The notes under the pieces are model-generated. The model searched no databases and was not told the DNA's origin. It saw only the letters and a program-made list of their open reading frames with translations. Position numbers and translations under genes: made by a program. From Trichosphaerium sp. ATCC 40318 (taxonomy: Eukaryota; Discosea; Flabellinia; Trichosidae), in contig JALMLS010000378.1 of the NCBI GenBank assembly GCA_038496445.1, positions 295,086 to 359,085 on the forward strand: a stretch of DNA of 64,000 nucleotides, read 5' to 3'. Shown here one piece after another: positions 36,250-49,782 of the stretch; within the stretch, counting starts at the first letter, position 1, and every line of letters begins with the position of its first letter.

Positions 36250-37227
36250 TTTTTGAGACATAGTTATCCTGGTTCAATTTACTTCCTTCTCACATTGTTT
36301 TTTAGTGCGTTAGCGAAGTCGTTTTCCGCGCTTTGTGAATAAAAACACTAGATTAGTTTTTGAACTATTTAGAGCCATTCTGCGATCATTGTGAAGTACA
36401 AATTAATTGTATTTTGGATAACAAGCTATGAACTAACAGAGGTGATATAACGCACGTTCAACAATGGACTACAAATTCTACAGGCGAGTATTGTGAAAAC
36501 TGTTTTTTTTTTTAACCGTCAAGCAAAAGGCGCCTCAGGTGACTTATAAAAGAGCTCCATTTCCAGAAATTAACTTAAAGATTGAGCGCAGCTGCTTACG
36601 CTTGAATTGGAGCACATTTTTCTGGGTTTGTGTATCAAGAATTTCTTGTGATTTTTTTCGTCTTTTTGTGATCGGTCAGTGTGGATTTCGTCAAACACTT
36701 GTTTACCAGAATTTAACACTGCGTTGTACCGTTAAACGGATTTGTTTTAAACGAAAAGCGTAGTTCTCGAGATTTTTATTATAATTCAGACCAAATTGTA
36801 CTGCTTTGTGAATCTTACACGAAACGTCAACACAAAGCGTAAATAGTGTACAGTTGAGCAAACTACGTGTTGTTTTGAAGCGACAAAAGAAAAAGCGAAT
36901 AATAGCTGTTGGCCGTGCGCTTAAACACTTGCTGAATGCGTATAGAGTGTTTTGCCATTAATACAAAACACGTAGCTACCTTTTTTGTCAGAAAATATAC
37001 CTTAGAAGCTCCATAGATACCTGAACGATACGCAACACGTCACATACCACAACTGCGTAGTTTAAAAAAAGCTGAAGAAGAAGTTCTTTTAGATGTCTGA
37101 CTGTCTCAGCCCGATATGGTATTTTATAGACATACTATCTTAACACAAGCTTCGTAACAACAAAAGCAGGCTACCAATATATAACCATTACTTGTAACAA
37201 CTACTCGCGTAAACAAAACAACACAAA
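36250..37227. other. Long stretch without a confident gene
   Basis: Near 36435-36490 there is text resembling part of another Trp repeat (THVQQWTTNSTGE) beside a T-rich tract. A 74-codon plus-strand frame at 36539-36763 has no recognisable domain. The segment may hold decayed or extra exons of the repeat gene and, at its right end, the promoter of the 7TM gene. Confidence 0.35.
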
Positions 37228-39790
37228 ATGCATCTAGCGACCACAAACGCTTTGTTTTTTATTCTTTTCTGTACTACTAGCGTGTGTGGTATACTACAGT
37301 TCGATGGCGAACTAGGAATAGAAAATCGTACGTCTTTGTACACATTTCAGACTGTATTCTCTTTTGTAACCACGCCTAAACGTTCCTTGTCGTTTAAATA
37401 ACTCGTTAGCTCCATTGCAATCTGTTGGACTAGACTATAAAGATTACTTTAATCACACTGCGATTATCAGTGGAACGCTAGTAAACGCAGAAGACAAGGT
37501 ACCATTATTCTCTAATCCTATTTCTGAACCTGTTAAGGAAATCGAAAAACTTTTTTCCTGTTTCAAACAAACACGTCCAACTGTTCTATTTGCAAACCTC
37601 ATCATGCTTACCGTTACTTTTCTTTTCAGCTGGCTCCTGTTCAAGATATGATACTGTACGTCAAATTCGATAAAACTACAGTAGATAGAAGTCTAGACCC
37701 ATATAAAGATCAAATAGCTCTATCTATAGCTATTGTAATGGGTTCTACAGATAGTACGGGTTTTGTTTTTTCCTTATTTGTCCATTTTTAACTACGCAGT
37801 AAACAAAAAAGTGACACATTAATTTTACGTGTCACAACACATTGTTTTTACAAAATATAAGAACTCTTTTATTCAAAAAAAAATTTCTATCTTGTTGGCT
37901 TCCACAATAAGACATACGGTGTTCTATTGTTAGATTATGTACACACTTGTGGAAAATGTAATTAAACGGCCACTAAAAAAAAATTCTTGTTGTCTCACCA
38001 TGCTTAGTAACTGCTGGAAGAGGGCGTTATATATACGATACAAACCCTACAGATATCGTTGGGACTATACCTATGTATGAAGTAAATACTAAAAACGCAA
38101 AGATTATTGAGGATGTATTGAAGAATAACCAATATGCAAATGTAACACTAGTTTCAGGTACTAATCCGACCGTTGTTCAAAGACAAGAAAAAAACATCCG
38201 TGTTTGTTAGTCCAAAGAGGCCTGAACGCAATTGTACAGGCTGGGACATATGAAACGGTGCCCATGCCCTTTATTTTGATGTTACAGTTGCTTGTACATA
38301 CGCTATTAACTGTTGATATGCGTAGAACGACAACAAAAAAAAACCGAAACAAAATTTCTGTACTTTCTTGCCGTTGTCACTTCTTACTTACACTTTGGAG
38401 GGCTTTTTATTGTTAGACTAATATTGTTTTGTTTAGATAGTAATATCTGGAGTGAGTGGGCAGATTCTGGTTGGAGTATTGCCTTCCAAATACTAGCTAT
38501 GCTCCTTCTTCCTTTCGTAACTCTTATATACCTAACTGCGATCATGGTAAAGTTAGTATATACAGGAAGCTGTGGTCTAAGTATTCCTGTTGTTGTTGTT
38601 AGTTTACATATGGTTGCTGCGTTTGGTAAGTAAAAATTGTCAGCGCTTCTTTTTTTTTTCTCTTTTTGGATATAAATCATTAGTCTTTTGTTTTACCATC
38701 TTTCTAATATCATTGGGTTTTAGCTTCCTTCCTTGTTTCTATGGATTATCTCCTACGTAATATCTTTCCTGCCACAATGTCAATCATTCTCTTCGATTTT
38801 TGTGTAGCGCCAACGATCATGAGTAAGCAGTTTCTTTTTTTTTGAAAGTTTTTGGTTTTTTTTATCTTTAACATGCTTTGTCTTCTTGAGTTCTTGATTT
38901 ATTGGTTGTTTAATTTTAATGAGATTTTAGCAACACTATTGATTACTCTATATTGGCACGATTCTTTGGTTGTCAAGAGTTTGGAAGTAAACAAATTTAT
39001 GACTACAAAAGTCAGAATTGTTTTCTTTGTATTATCCGGTTTTTTCGCTCTTGTAGCTGTAGGGGAGATTATATCACGTATATTTCCTGTACTCATATTC
39101 CTTGATGTATTGATGAATATAACATCCGTACTTGGAGCACTTGGTACGACATTATAACCCTTTTGTTTCAACTAACAAGAGTACAGTACTACTTATTTTT
39201 AAAATTCAAACTGCAATCCAATTATGGCTTAAACTACGTCCGTCAAAATCATCAGGATCAACAAAATCATTAGCAAAGAGTGTACGTCATAATTTTTCTA
39301 AAATATTTGTTGTATACACTGATGTACAACTCCTACATTTGCTCATTTTGACAAGAAATTTTTGAACCAATAAAGATTTTGTATTTGAACTAACTTTGTC
39401 ATAGCTCATTGTACGGATGGTTTGTGTTATTCTTGGTTATTCCATGTACTTAATAGCTGTCGGTGTCATAATTATTCCAGGTTATGTATCACAACCTACA
39501 GGTACACAAACTCGGAACTGGTTTTTTTTGTTCCTTACAAATTATTCTTATTTATTTCTTGTTTTTTAGGATATATGGCTACTGGAACAATAGTTTATTT
39601 TTCAATCTGTGTGATTGCTGTAGCACAAACTATGGGATTTGCAAGACAGTTATTTAATGTTAAAGGTAAAAAACAGAGTGCTCCAACTGAAATGGGATCA
39701 TCTCCATCAAAAACATCAAAGACCTCAACTAAAGAATATAAAGAAGATGGCGGTGTTATATCAGATGAACAAGGTCTCGAGCTAGTATAG
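37228..39790 (+). CDS. Seven-transmembrane receptor-like protein with signal peptide and ectodomain
   Basis: The start MHLATTNALFFILFCTTSVC is a clear signal peptide. An ectodomain follows over several exons: LDYKDYFNHTAIISGTLV, LYVKFDKTTVDRSLDP, and TIPMYEVNTKNAKIIEDVL. The last fits a protease-associated-type strand-helix, but that match is weak. Then come about seven hydrophobic helices. These include IAFQILAMLLLPFVTLIYL, IPVVVVSLHMVAAFAS, IVFFVLSGFFALVAVG, a segment with IFPVLIFLDVLM, VCVILGYSMYLIAVGVIIIP, and a last one with TIVYFSICVIAVAQTM. The cytosolic tail is Ser/Thr/Lys-rich and ends ISDEQGLELV. The stop is at 39790. The layout (secreted N-domain, seven spans, short tail) suggests a surface or endosomal receptor. 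No class A or C GPCR signature is visible. About ten short introns split the gene. Confidence 0.7.
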
Positions 39791-40135
39791 TGACTCTTTT
39801 TTTTCTCTTTTTGATTTGAACGAAGGAAGAAGAAAGTCGTTGAACATTGAAGGCTTATTTTTATTTATTTTTGGTTTTGTTGTTGCTAGCAAATAAACTC
39901 GATTTCACTTGTTCTTTTTTTAACTCAGCCGAAAGATTAAGTTTATGCTTCCGTAAATGTTGTGGTAGACGTCTAAAATCGCAGGTAAAATACTGCGGAT
40001 TACCAGTCAACTGCCACAACATTCATGGCTTAGTACACTTATGCTGTAAGAGCAAAGATGAGAATATTCATTCTGATTTTTATTTGGTGCTTTAGTTCAC
40101 AATCAAGTATAATAGCACGTGATATCTACCACTTC
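39791..40135. other. Convergent intergenic region
   Basis: This lies between the stops of the 7TM gene and the SMP-30 gene. An AATAAA at about 39893 can serve the 7TM transcript. A Cys-rich frame here has no ATG and is discussed under rejected items. Confidence 0.4.
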
Positions 40136-41520
40136 TCAGGGTATTAAAAATTCGTTACTTGGTCTACCCTTTACACCTGTAACTTTACACTTAAACAAAG
40201 CTCCAGCTAAGGGCTCCCTCTTCTTGTCCTCGTCAGTTTTTATTCCTAAACAAACATCAACATTTCTCAACAGTTTTCTTTTTAATACCTCTTGAGCAAG
40301 TTGTGATGTATAATGTATCCAGCTCTGGTCCTCCAAAACAACAGCAAGTTATTTGTTTGCAAGGTACCTCAACAGTGTGAAGTATCTTCTTTTCATTAGG
40401 ATCAACACAAATGATCTTTCCTTTACGATGCATACATATCCATAAGTTCTAAAAAAAGTTTTAACTCTTTATACTTTCATCGTTTTCTAGTACCCCTTTC
40501 GCATCAATATCCATACCATCTATAGTAACAATATTAGTACCACTCTTTTATAATATTATTACATACCAGGTAATCCATGATTAGGGTCAATCTCATAGAC
40601 TGTTCTTCTATTTGAAACATTACCATCAAAATCAAAAGCTTCAACTTTTTGCAATGGAGAATCAATGTAATACATTGTCTTGTTGTCGCTTGACCTACAA
40701 TAGAATTAAATCAATTCGTAGGTAAAACGTTGGTTACCAGCAAAGACCATTAGAGATTGTAACTCCCGGTAAAATAACCTCAGCGCAACAGTTTCCGTTT
40801 TTGTAAAAAAACTTGTAAAACTTTGCTCCATTTACTTTTCTTTCTGACCTCCCAACTTCCTTTCCAAGCTCCAAACCACCTTGATATAATAAAAATGTGT
40901 ATCACTGCGACCATATATCGTACCAGCCCAAAAAGAACCATTTGGACCTGGCTTACTACAAGAAAATGAACAAAATTGTAAAAACATGGTCAAACGCCAA
41001 ATTAATCAAAATAAAACAAATTTTTTTATCACGTGATAATTTATAACTTGCGTACCCATCATTAAACCTTGTGTTTGTTACTGAGGAATCCTACGATGGA
41101 ACGTAAACATACAAAGAAAAGTAGTACAACTTTTTTTTTTGTGGACTTTTTTTCAGGCTCTCAGATGTACCTCTGCTTTTAAAATCTTTTCCATTTTGCC
41201 GTCTTTTAGGTATAGTTTCGCCAGAGAGTCTTTTAGAGTGATAACAATAAAGTCATTTGAAGCACAAGTGCCAATAGCGCTAACATACTCTAAAGTATTA
41301 TATTCTCTGTGTTCGTTCGATTTATAGTCAAGCGAGTGAACCTAAAGAAGGTAAGAGCGTGTTCCTTCCAAAACATGTTTGGCGCCTTAAAGCCGTCAAT
41401 ATCCACCCAATAGAGTATACTACGCCTGTGGTGCCATACTACACCTTCTCCTAAAATATCTTGGCATTTAAACGCTACTTCTATGTCACTTGTATTAATT
41501 TTGCCTGTAGACGTTGCCAT
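40136..41520 (-). CDS. SMP-30/regucalcin/gluconolactonase family protein
   Basis: The start at 41520 gives MATSTGKINTSDIEVAFKCQ and then DILGEGVVWHHRRSILYWVD. This is the first propeller blade, with the metal-binding Glu in GEG. Further exons on the minus strand give PNGSFWAGTIYG, VTISNGLCW followed by SSDNKTMYYIDSPLQKVEAF (Asn and Asp metal ligands), and PDGMDIDAKG. NLWICMHRKGKI and CCFGGPELDTLYIT follow. The last exon ends GRPSNEFLIP. The six-bladed propeller signatures of lactonases that hydrolyse sugar lactones are all visible. The likely role is cytosolic sugar-lactone or Ca-linked metabolism. About seven introns are visible. The exon between about 41090 and 41340 is the least certain. 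Confidence 0.87.
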
Positions 41521-41724
41521 TTAATACCAAACGTTAATTTAGTTCACATGTAGAAACCAAATCAACGAAAGTCTCAAAATGCAATTGACACTTTACACAG
41601 TTGAATAACGCATTCTTACCAACAAGTATTGTAGTGCATGGTGTAAGGTTACTTGGGCCGTTTTTGGTTCACAGAAGCGCTTTAAGTCCTCAAGAGTGCC
41701 TTTACAGCTTTACAAAAGACTTCA

Positions 41725-42710
41725 ATGGAACCTAGCAACAAAGCAGTGCTCCAAAAAGCACGTTCTTTGATAACTTCTTTAGATGCTCATATAAAGGCGT
41801 CTAAACTATCTGCTTCGCGCTTATTAGCACTTGCAATACAGAATTCGTCAAAGTACGAGCTTTCTGAGCCTTCACATTATATAAAATACGGTAAAACGCA
41901 ATTCGGACTCCCAGAGAGTCTACCGTTTAATTATAACATTACGTGGCTATCTCATGGCGTAAATCTAGTACGTTTTATCAAATTACACCAAAAACTACGT
42001 ATTCTTACGCCTTATTCCTAACAAGGGCGCATCTGGTGTTATTGTATACTATATTAAACAGTTAAACAAATCAATCGTTTTATCATGGAGTGTTCCGTTT
42101 AACCGTCTTTTCTACAACAATAACTGGTCCATACATGTATTAGATGGCAAAAAAAAAGCAGGTGAAGAACTTCTTGCAACTGTACAAGAGATAAATCAAG
42201 TTTTTCCTGGAGACACAACTTATCATGAGCGTGTCTTACCAAAAATAAAGATACTCGGATGTATGTCAAAAACACCAATAGCTAAACTTATCATTGTTGT
42301 ACAAACGAATGAAGAAGAAACTAAGAGCTCAACAAAGAAAGAATCAAACAAATCAAAGGTACACCTTAAGATTTTTTTCGGATTTTCTTTTCCCCGTCTC
42401 AAAAATCACGTGACTTTATTTTTGCGCCATTAAATGATGGCGTAATTAATGATTGATTTTTTACCTATAGGACGCTGAATTATTGGAAAAAGTACAAGGA
42501 CAAGTTGAGGAATTAGAGAAAGTTCTTTTTGAAAGGTTAATCGATAAAGAAGGAAAGAAAAAGTTACCTGAAATAGAAGAGGAATTTATGAGGTATATTG
42601 AAACATTAGACAGTTGTACAGATCCTTCTTTAAAGGATACAAGAAAGTCATTGATAATACGCATACAATGGTTATTAAAAGCAATTGACAAAGAAACAAT
42701 AAACAAATAA
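41725..42710 (+). CDS. Actinoporin-like fold protein fused to a BAG domain
   Basis: Exons 41725..41967, 42026..42358 and 42471..42710 join in phase 0 and give 271 residues. The first two exons resemble the actinoporin-like pore-forming family (sea anemone cytolysins and their relatives in plants, fungi and fish). The best match is the segment containing SWSVPFNRLFYNNNWSIHV (about 42080-42140), where the aromatic head-group-binding cluster and Pro-Phe turn are recognisable. It is followed by a short Lys-rich stretch and a final beta-strand ending IAKLIIVVQ. After a Ser/Lys linker, the third exon encodes a helical bundle (LEKVQGQVEELEKVLFER, then SLIIRIQWLLKAIDKE). This fits a BAG domain, which binds Hsp70. 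There is no signal peptide, so the product looks cytosolic. Whether it can form pores cannot be judged. The actinoporin assignment is by pattern only. Confidence 0.6.
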
Positions 42711-42742
42711 ACATACTTGTAAAAAAAACGCCCACTGTATTC

Positions 42743-43356
42743 TTATTCAAATTTACCATTGATGTTATTGTAGTGGCAAGTCAACTGCCCATTGCTATGC
42801 CATGTCTTATACTCTCCTTTTATTTCACCATTGATGTAAGTGCACTGCTCAAGCAACTGCCCATTTTCATACCACCTCTTATACTCTCCATTTTGTTCAC
42901 CATTGATATAGTTGCAATGTTCACTCAATTGCCATTATCATACCATTTCTTATACTCTCCTTCACGTGCACCATTGACATAATTACATTGCTCGCACAAC
43001 TTCCCAGTTTCACGCCATGTGTTGTATTCTCCATCTCGGTCACCATTGATGTAATTGCCTTGCTTACACAATTGACCATTGGCATACCAACTTTTGTACT
43101 CTCCATGTTTTATACCATGTTTCCAATAGTGTTGAATTACAAAGTTGTTGGCTGTTCGTTTTTGCCATTTTCCATGCTTGTTGAAGTTGCTATCAAATCT
43201 CGTGGTCATTGCTGTGTGTTTAGAAAGAAGTGGATAATTTAAACTCGCAGATCTATCCAAATCGATTATATCAAGCTGAAGCTCAACTGGAAGGTGTAAT
43301 AGAAGGCAATCAGAGTTTTCATTAAATCTCAGTTTACTGCTGGTTAAGTGCTTCAT
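42743..43356 (-). pseudogene. F-box/MORN-repeat gene with a frameshift
   Basis: The start MKHLTSSKLRFNENSD is followed by an F-box-like segment (LLLHLPVELQLDIIDLDR). Then come about five MORN/YwqK-type repeats of 23 residues with the pattern HGEYKSWYANGQLCKQ-NYING. The frame breaks near 42925-42930, in the fourth repeat. There, WYDNGN is followed by a stop, while the next frame resumes with LSEHCNYINGEQNGEYKR and continues to the last repeat. One missing base accounts for this. It could be a real inactivating change, an allele, or a sequencing error. The gene is intronless. Proteins with F-box plus such repeats are common in Marseille- and Pitho-type giant viruses and in amoebae. Its stop lies only 32 bases from the actinoporin-BAG stop. 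Confidence 0.75.
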
Positions 43357-43781
43357 TTTAAACGGCAGTAACAATGTAATATAGCAAAGGTGCAATAACT
43401 ACAGAATTTCAAGTAAATTTTGCTTAATTTCAAGGACTGCATAGCGATTTTAACTGTCTTACAATAAAAACACGTGCTGAGCACCAAGATGTAGAAACAG
43501 CTCCACAAGTGTATCTCAATATTAATACGTTCTATGTTTGTGCCGTTTCGCTTTGAAAGGAAATAACGATTAACAAGTTTAACAGTAACGAAACAAAAAT
43601 TTGCCCACGTTTTTTAGTAAGCTGCCGTTTTGCAGCTTAGTAATTCACATGACGCGCAACCAGCCACAGTCCTTCAAATGACGCTTCAAATGGCGTCCAA
43701 CAATAAATATGTGGTTTACAGTAATTTAATGGTAGTCTAGGCCTTTTTTGTAGGCAATCACATTCACGTGTACAAGTTTAC
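43357..43781. other. Intergenic
   Basis: About 420 bases lie upstream of the F-box/MORN gene and downstream of CapZ alpha, both on the minus strand. Two CACGTG palindromes occur here (43471 and 43765). I see no gene. Confidence 0.4.
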
Positions 43782-45195
43782 TTAAAGTTTTCGGCAATCC
43801 TACAAAACGTTAGAACAAAAGTTGCAAACAAAATAAAAATGAGATGTACCTGTAAGTGCTGAGTTTGTCCCAGTCAATCTTCCTGCGTGTAATCGGCAAT
43901 TGACGACGGAGTGCTTTAAAGGTGGTGTCGCCCATCTTACGGTAGCTGGTGTCCAAAGCATCATGGAATTCAGCTTCAATATTTTTGATAGCTTTCAAAG
44001 CAGCTTTTGCGAGGTCTCCGGCATCCTAACAGAAAATAAATAAGAGTCAAAATAAAAAAACAAAACATTTTAAAAACAGCGTACAGATCCTTTTACAGAC
44101 TTGGTCTTGTTAGTGCTGGTGTTCAATTGCACATTACCATCTAAATAACGCATAAATACAACTTTTTTTTTTCATTTACAATTTTTCTAGAAATATCCAA
44201 CAAAAACAGTGTACACAACACGTACCTTCATAAAAGTGAACGTTGATACGCATGTTACCCTTCAATTCACATGAACCACCAGAACCGAAAGTAGCGGTCC
44301 ATACTGAGCGCCAACGACCGTTCCTACGAGAAAAATTAGACAATTGGAACAATAAAGCGAAAACAAAAAAAAGTAGACACCAAACGCGGTTTTTCTATTC
44401 CCAAACGCCGCACATTCAACGGGGCGAGGTTCACAGTAAAAGAAAAAAAAAATTATAACGCACCAGTAGTTGTGAGGTTGGAATTTTGATGAGGAAATGC
44501 AGATAGTTACAACATTGTTACCACCACTCTTTCCAGTGTAAACGGTAGCAGCACCATTTTCGTAGTGTTGGCTTAGGTAATTGTCGGTTTCGGCTTGGAA
44601 AGCTTTTCTAAGTGACATGTGAGTCGCCTAATGGCGTCATAACAAATTATAAAATGACAATTATACCTGTGGGCTTCAAGGGAACTCTCCAATTCGCCAG
44701 AAACAGCACGAGAACCAGTAACTTCCTAGGGTGACACTGTTGGCAAAAAGATCCGGTGTAAAAAGCCAAACGCTGTTTTTGGCTTAAATAACGCTGCCAT
44801 ACCTGTCTGATGTGATCGAATTGTAAAATTTTACCGCCGACAGGGTCTAAGTACTCTCCTTGAGCGACTTCGCCGTATTTTGAGATCAACACCTTGCGCG
44901 CGTTAACGAGGTATTGGAGTCGCTAAAAAAAGTGTCCCACTCACCTTGTGGCCACCAGAAGGAGCAGCGACTTTAATCATTTGCTCAGTGTTGTATTCTC
45001 TAAATGTAGTCGGAGCGACAGAGTTGAGGAGTGTGTCGTTCTTTAGAAGACGTCTAACGTCTACGAAAAGTTATTTGCGCATTCTAAACGCTATTTAAAC
45101 TTGCCTGTGACGACCTCCATAAATTCTCCTGGAGGAGCATTGAGTAGGAACCCATTTACTATTTCAGTTAGCTCTTCCTCTGTTACGTCACCCAT
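43782..45195 (-). CDS. F-actin-capping protein alpha subunit
   Basis: The start MGDVTEEELTEIVNGFLLN lies at 45195. Next come FREYNTEQMIKVAAPSG and LISKYGEVAQGEYLDP. Then there are helix text with FQAETDNYLSQHYENG, the strand NVVTICISSSKFQPHNYW, and NGRWRSVWTATFG. The signature C-terminal segment includes YRKMGDTTFKALRRQLP and ITRRKIDWDKL. The final exon ends YRIAENFK, and TAA is read from 43784 to 43782. These match CapZ alpha, which with the beta subunit caps the barbed ends of actin filaments. No beta subunit is in this window. About six introns are visible. The exon near 44750-44850 (KILQFDHIRQ region) has the least certain borders. Confidence 0.93.
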
Positions 45196-45769
45196 ATTGC
45201 TTTTGACAGAAGTAAAATCTATGTCAGAACAACATTGACTCGGGCGCTGAAGTAGCTTCTACCATTGCGTAACCATACCTGCACGCCTTTTTATGGCACC
45301 TGGTACGTATGCTTAAAATAAAAACAAAAAACCCTTGACACATTTCACAAAGGCTAGAAGCACTGCTGCTTTTCAGTAATCATAACGGGGATTGTAACGC
45401 TTTTTTAGACTACATTACAAGACCATCATAGACTTACTCAGATACACTGTCAAATGGTGTACGCAGCAATTCAACGCACGAAAGGTTGATCGAATGGTAG
45501 TACTAGCGTTAGTAGTTCAACAGTTGGATGGCACCAATTTTATTTCTCAAACGTACGTTTTGTAGTGTCTCACGCCATAAAAATGAGTGTAATTTGCAAT
45601 GTAGGACATCCTTTTTAACAACTCATGAAGCATTCGTGCTCACTAAGCTATTCCACAAGAAGATAACCAAGATAAAGAAGGAGAACTTGGTTTTACGCTC
45701 GTACGCTCAAGCTCAAAAACAATTTTTTACTTACTCGCATAATTGACGTATTTACTCGTATTAAACCAC

Positions 45770-46829
45770 TATAGCGGCACTCAGCACATTCAAGAGCCTA
45801 ATTTTAAATGTGGTGCAATTATTGTTCGACAACAATATAGAGTACGTTAACCATCCACTCACGCGTCTTGTGGTTGACGTGCTCGCCAAGTGACTGTTTG
45901 CTGATGTTTTTTTTTTGTTTTGTTTAACGAACCATTTTCACTCTTCGCGTTAACGCTAAATCGCTGCGATAGGTGCACTATCAATTATTAAACGAGATTT
46001 ATCTTCTTTGCATCACACATCATGCCGATAATCCTTTTGAAGGCGAGGAGCCTCTAAAAGCAATGGTGACGTACGTGCTTATAATGCATATCGCCTCTCA
46101 GCTTCATTACTCTTTCTTTCTTGTACTACTTGTCAGCTATGCTAAGCATTGTAAATTAGCTTATTTACAAGCCTTGGTAAAACAATGGATCAGCTTACAC
46201 TCAAGCTCATCCAAACAAAGGAATCTTTCCTATTTTTTGAACTTGGACGTTATGTTGATGGTTATTGGGGAGTCCCACTTAAAGACTATGAAAACGGCAA
46301 GGTAAATCTTAGTGTTAACCAAGTTAATCCCAAAATATTCATGTTCCGACTAGCAATTGGCATCTGAGTCTGAAGAGTACAAGAGAGGTTATATAACACG
46401 TAAAGCAAGGTAAATATTGTTGTGATTGTGTTTTTTATTGTAAAACTGCAATGCGAAATACTTTGGTGTTACCTTTCAGTTACTAATGTCATTCTCTCTT
46501 TAGAACGGACCAAATGAGTCAGCTTGATATTTCATTACCAGAAAACTTTCAGTGCGCCACCCCACGATATGAGGATGAGATAATGTGCGTGGTTTGTTCA
46601 CTTTTATTGTTTTTTATTTTTTTTTGGTGTGATTTTTTTATCTTATTTTTTGATTGTTTTTAGGGCTGAACCGATGACAGTTAAGTCTACAGGAAGCAGT
46701 AGTAGTAATAAAAAGGATAAAAAAGAGCGAGATAGTAGGGATAGTAAAGAATCTAAGAGTAAGAAAGACAAGAAGGCGAAGAAGGATAAAAAAGATAAAA
46801 AAGATAAAAAAGGAAAAGGAACACTTTGA
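45770..46829 (+). CDS. Putative helical protein with Lys/Asp/Ser-rich tail, family unknown
   Basis: A chain of plausible plus-strand exons can be seen. One (about 45770-45890) reads ALSTFKSLILNVVQLLFD and NHPLTRLVVDVLAK. A second (about 45974-46060) reads VHYQLLNEIYLLCITHHADN. A third (about 46185-46300) reads ESFLFFELGRYVDGYWGVPL. Later ones give ASESEEYKRGYITRKAR and QMSQLDISLPENFQCATP. The last exon is a low-complexity basic tail (SSNKKDKKERDSRD, then many KKDKK units) that ends KGKGTL at 46829. The N-terminal start is not found and not all phases were matched. A helical domain plus KKDKK tail suggests a nuclear protein, but I do not recognise it. Confidence 0.4.
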
Positions 46830-46947
46830 GCTCAGCAAAAGCAGAAGCACCTACTCCTTTTTTTGTTTGTACATTTATATAATTTTTGTACCCGTTTAGT
46901 CAATCACTTGTACATACTTTAAACTATGCTCATCAGTCCGTGTAAAA

Positions 46948-47202
46948 TCATGGAGAAGACAACAATTTTAAATCTAGATTTTGTTTCAATAGTGCCAGAG
47001 TCACAAGATAGAGACTTTTTGTTTGTATCTTTTTTCCCTTTAAATGTTGTACGCCAATTTTCTCTTTGGGAACAAAGCGCTTTTCAGCCAAAATGATATT
47101 GATATCCTGCTGTGACAAAAAGATAGCAGGGTACATCGTAAAAATGTAAAAAAAAAATTGTACAATAGTTTCAAAAAGGCTTTTGTCGATAGTGTTTACC
47201 AT
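46948..47202 (-). CDS. Small hypothetical ORF, possibly one intron
   Basis: The frame starts MVNTIDKSLFETI at 47202 and can be read through or spliced (GTACAATT donor to TTTGTCACAG acceptor) to QDINIILAEKRFVPKEK and on to LKQNLDLKLLSSP. The spliced product would have about 66 residues and is Lys/Leu-rich. The first exon and donor look gene-like. No domain is recognisable. It would be divergent from lipoyl synthase. Confidence 0.3.
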   Translation of the reverse strand: MVNTIDKSLFETIVQFFFYIFTMYPAIFLSQQDINIILAEKRFVPKEKIGVQHLKGKKIQTKSLYLVTLALLKQNLDLKLLSSP

Positions 47203-47383
47203 GTTTGGCGTACTTTTATTGTATTGAACAAGTATCGTTTATGCGTATATTTTGACTAGAGAATGATGTGTTTTTTGTTGCACGTGTTACTTTAAACTCA
47301 GTGTTTTCACGGAGGGTTTAAGGTCAAGTACATTCAAAGGCCAAGAAATCATTAGTAACGCGTTAGAAGCACTACCAAGCTGA

Positions 47384-49315
<1,932 letters not shown>

Positions 49316-49782
49316 TCGGTGGGAGGAAAGAAAAAGCTAAATAAAACCACTCTAAAACAAACTTGAAAAGAAAGTCACTCTTTTTTTTGTGGTCAAACAG
49401 CTGTTTGTTGCCTTGTTGCAATAAACAAGCGCAAGAAAGGGTGGTACAATAGGTTTTAGAGGATTTACTTCACAAGGACCAACACTCGGTTATACCAACC
49501 ACAGTTTATTGACTCATTAATGGACTTGTTTGAAAGTGTAATTTAGGCCAAAGAGATAATATAGTTCTATTTCAACTGGTGTAGTAGTATGAGCAAGCGG
49601 TCACAATATTCTGGTGTAGTAAGCCTCTGCGATAACTGATACCCAAGGCTATGTTTGATTTATATTTTTTGTTTTGCTTAAGATTATATGCTTGAGTGCA
49701 TACTATGGTTTATTAGATAATGATATTGATGAGTACGTTTTACATTTCTAACTACATACTTTTATTGTTGTTTTGAACTCTA
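49316..49782. other. Convergent intergenic region
   Basis: This separates lipoyl synthase (+) from F-box/LRR gene A (-). AATAAA occurs on the plus strand near 49340, and on the minus strand as TTTATT near 49760, about 20 bases past the stop of gene A. There is no coding frame. Confidence 0.45.

Noticed and set aside
39847..40095. Cys-rich frame with a hydrophobic leader, like a secreted peptide
   Set aside because: It has no ATG; it only opens at a TTG. The hydrophobic part is T-rich intergenic DNA, and no supporting exon was found upstream.
42743..43242. CRISPR-like regular repeats
   Set aside because: The regular spacing is the coding periodicity (69 bases) of MORN repeats in an F-box gene, with no conserved repeat/spacer split.
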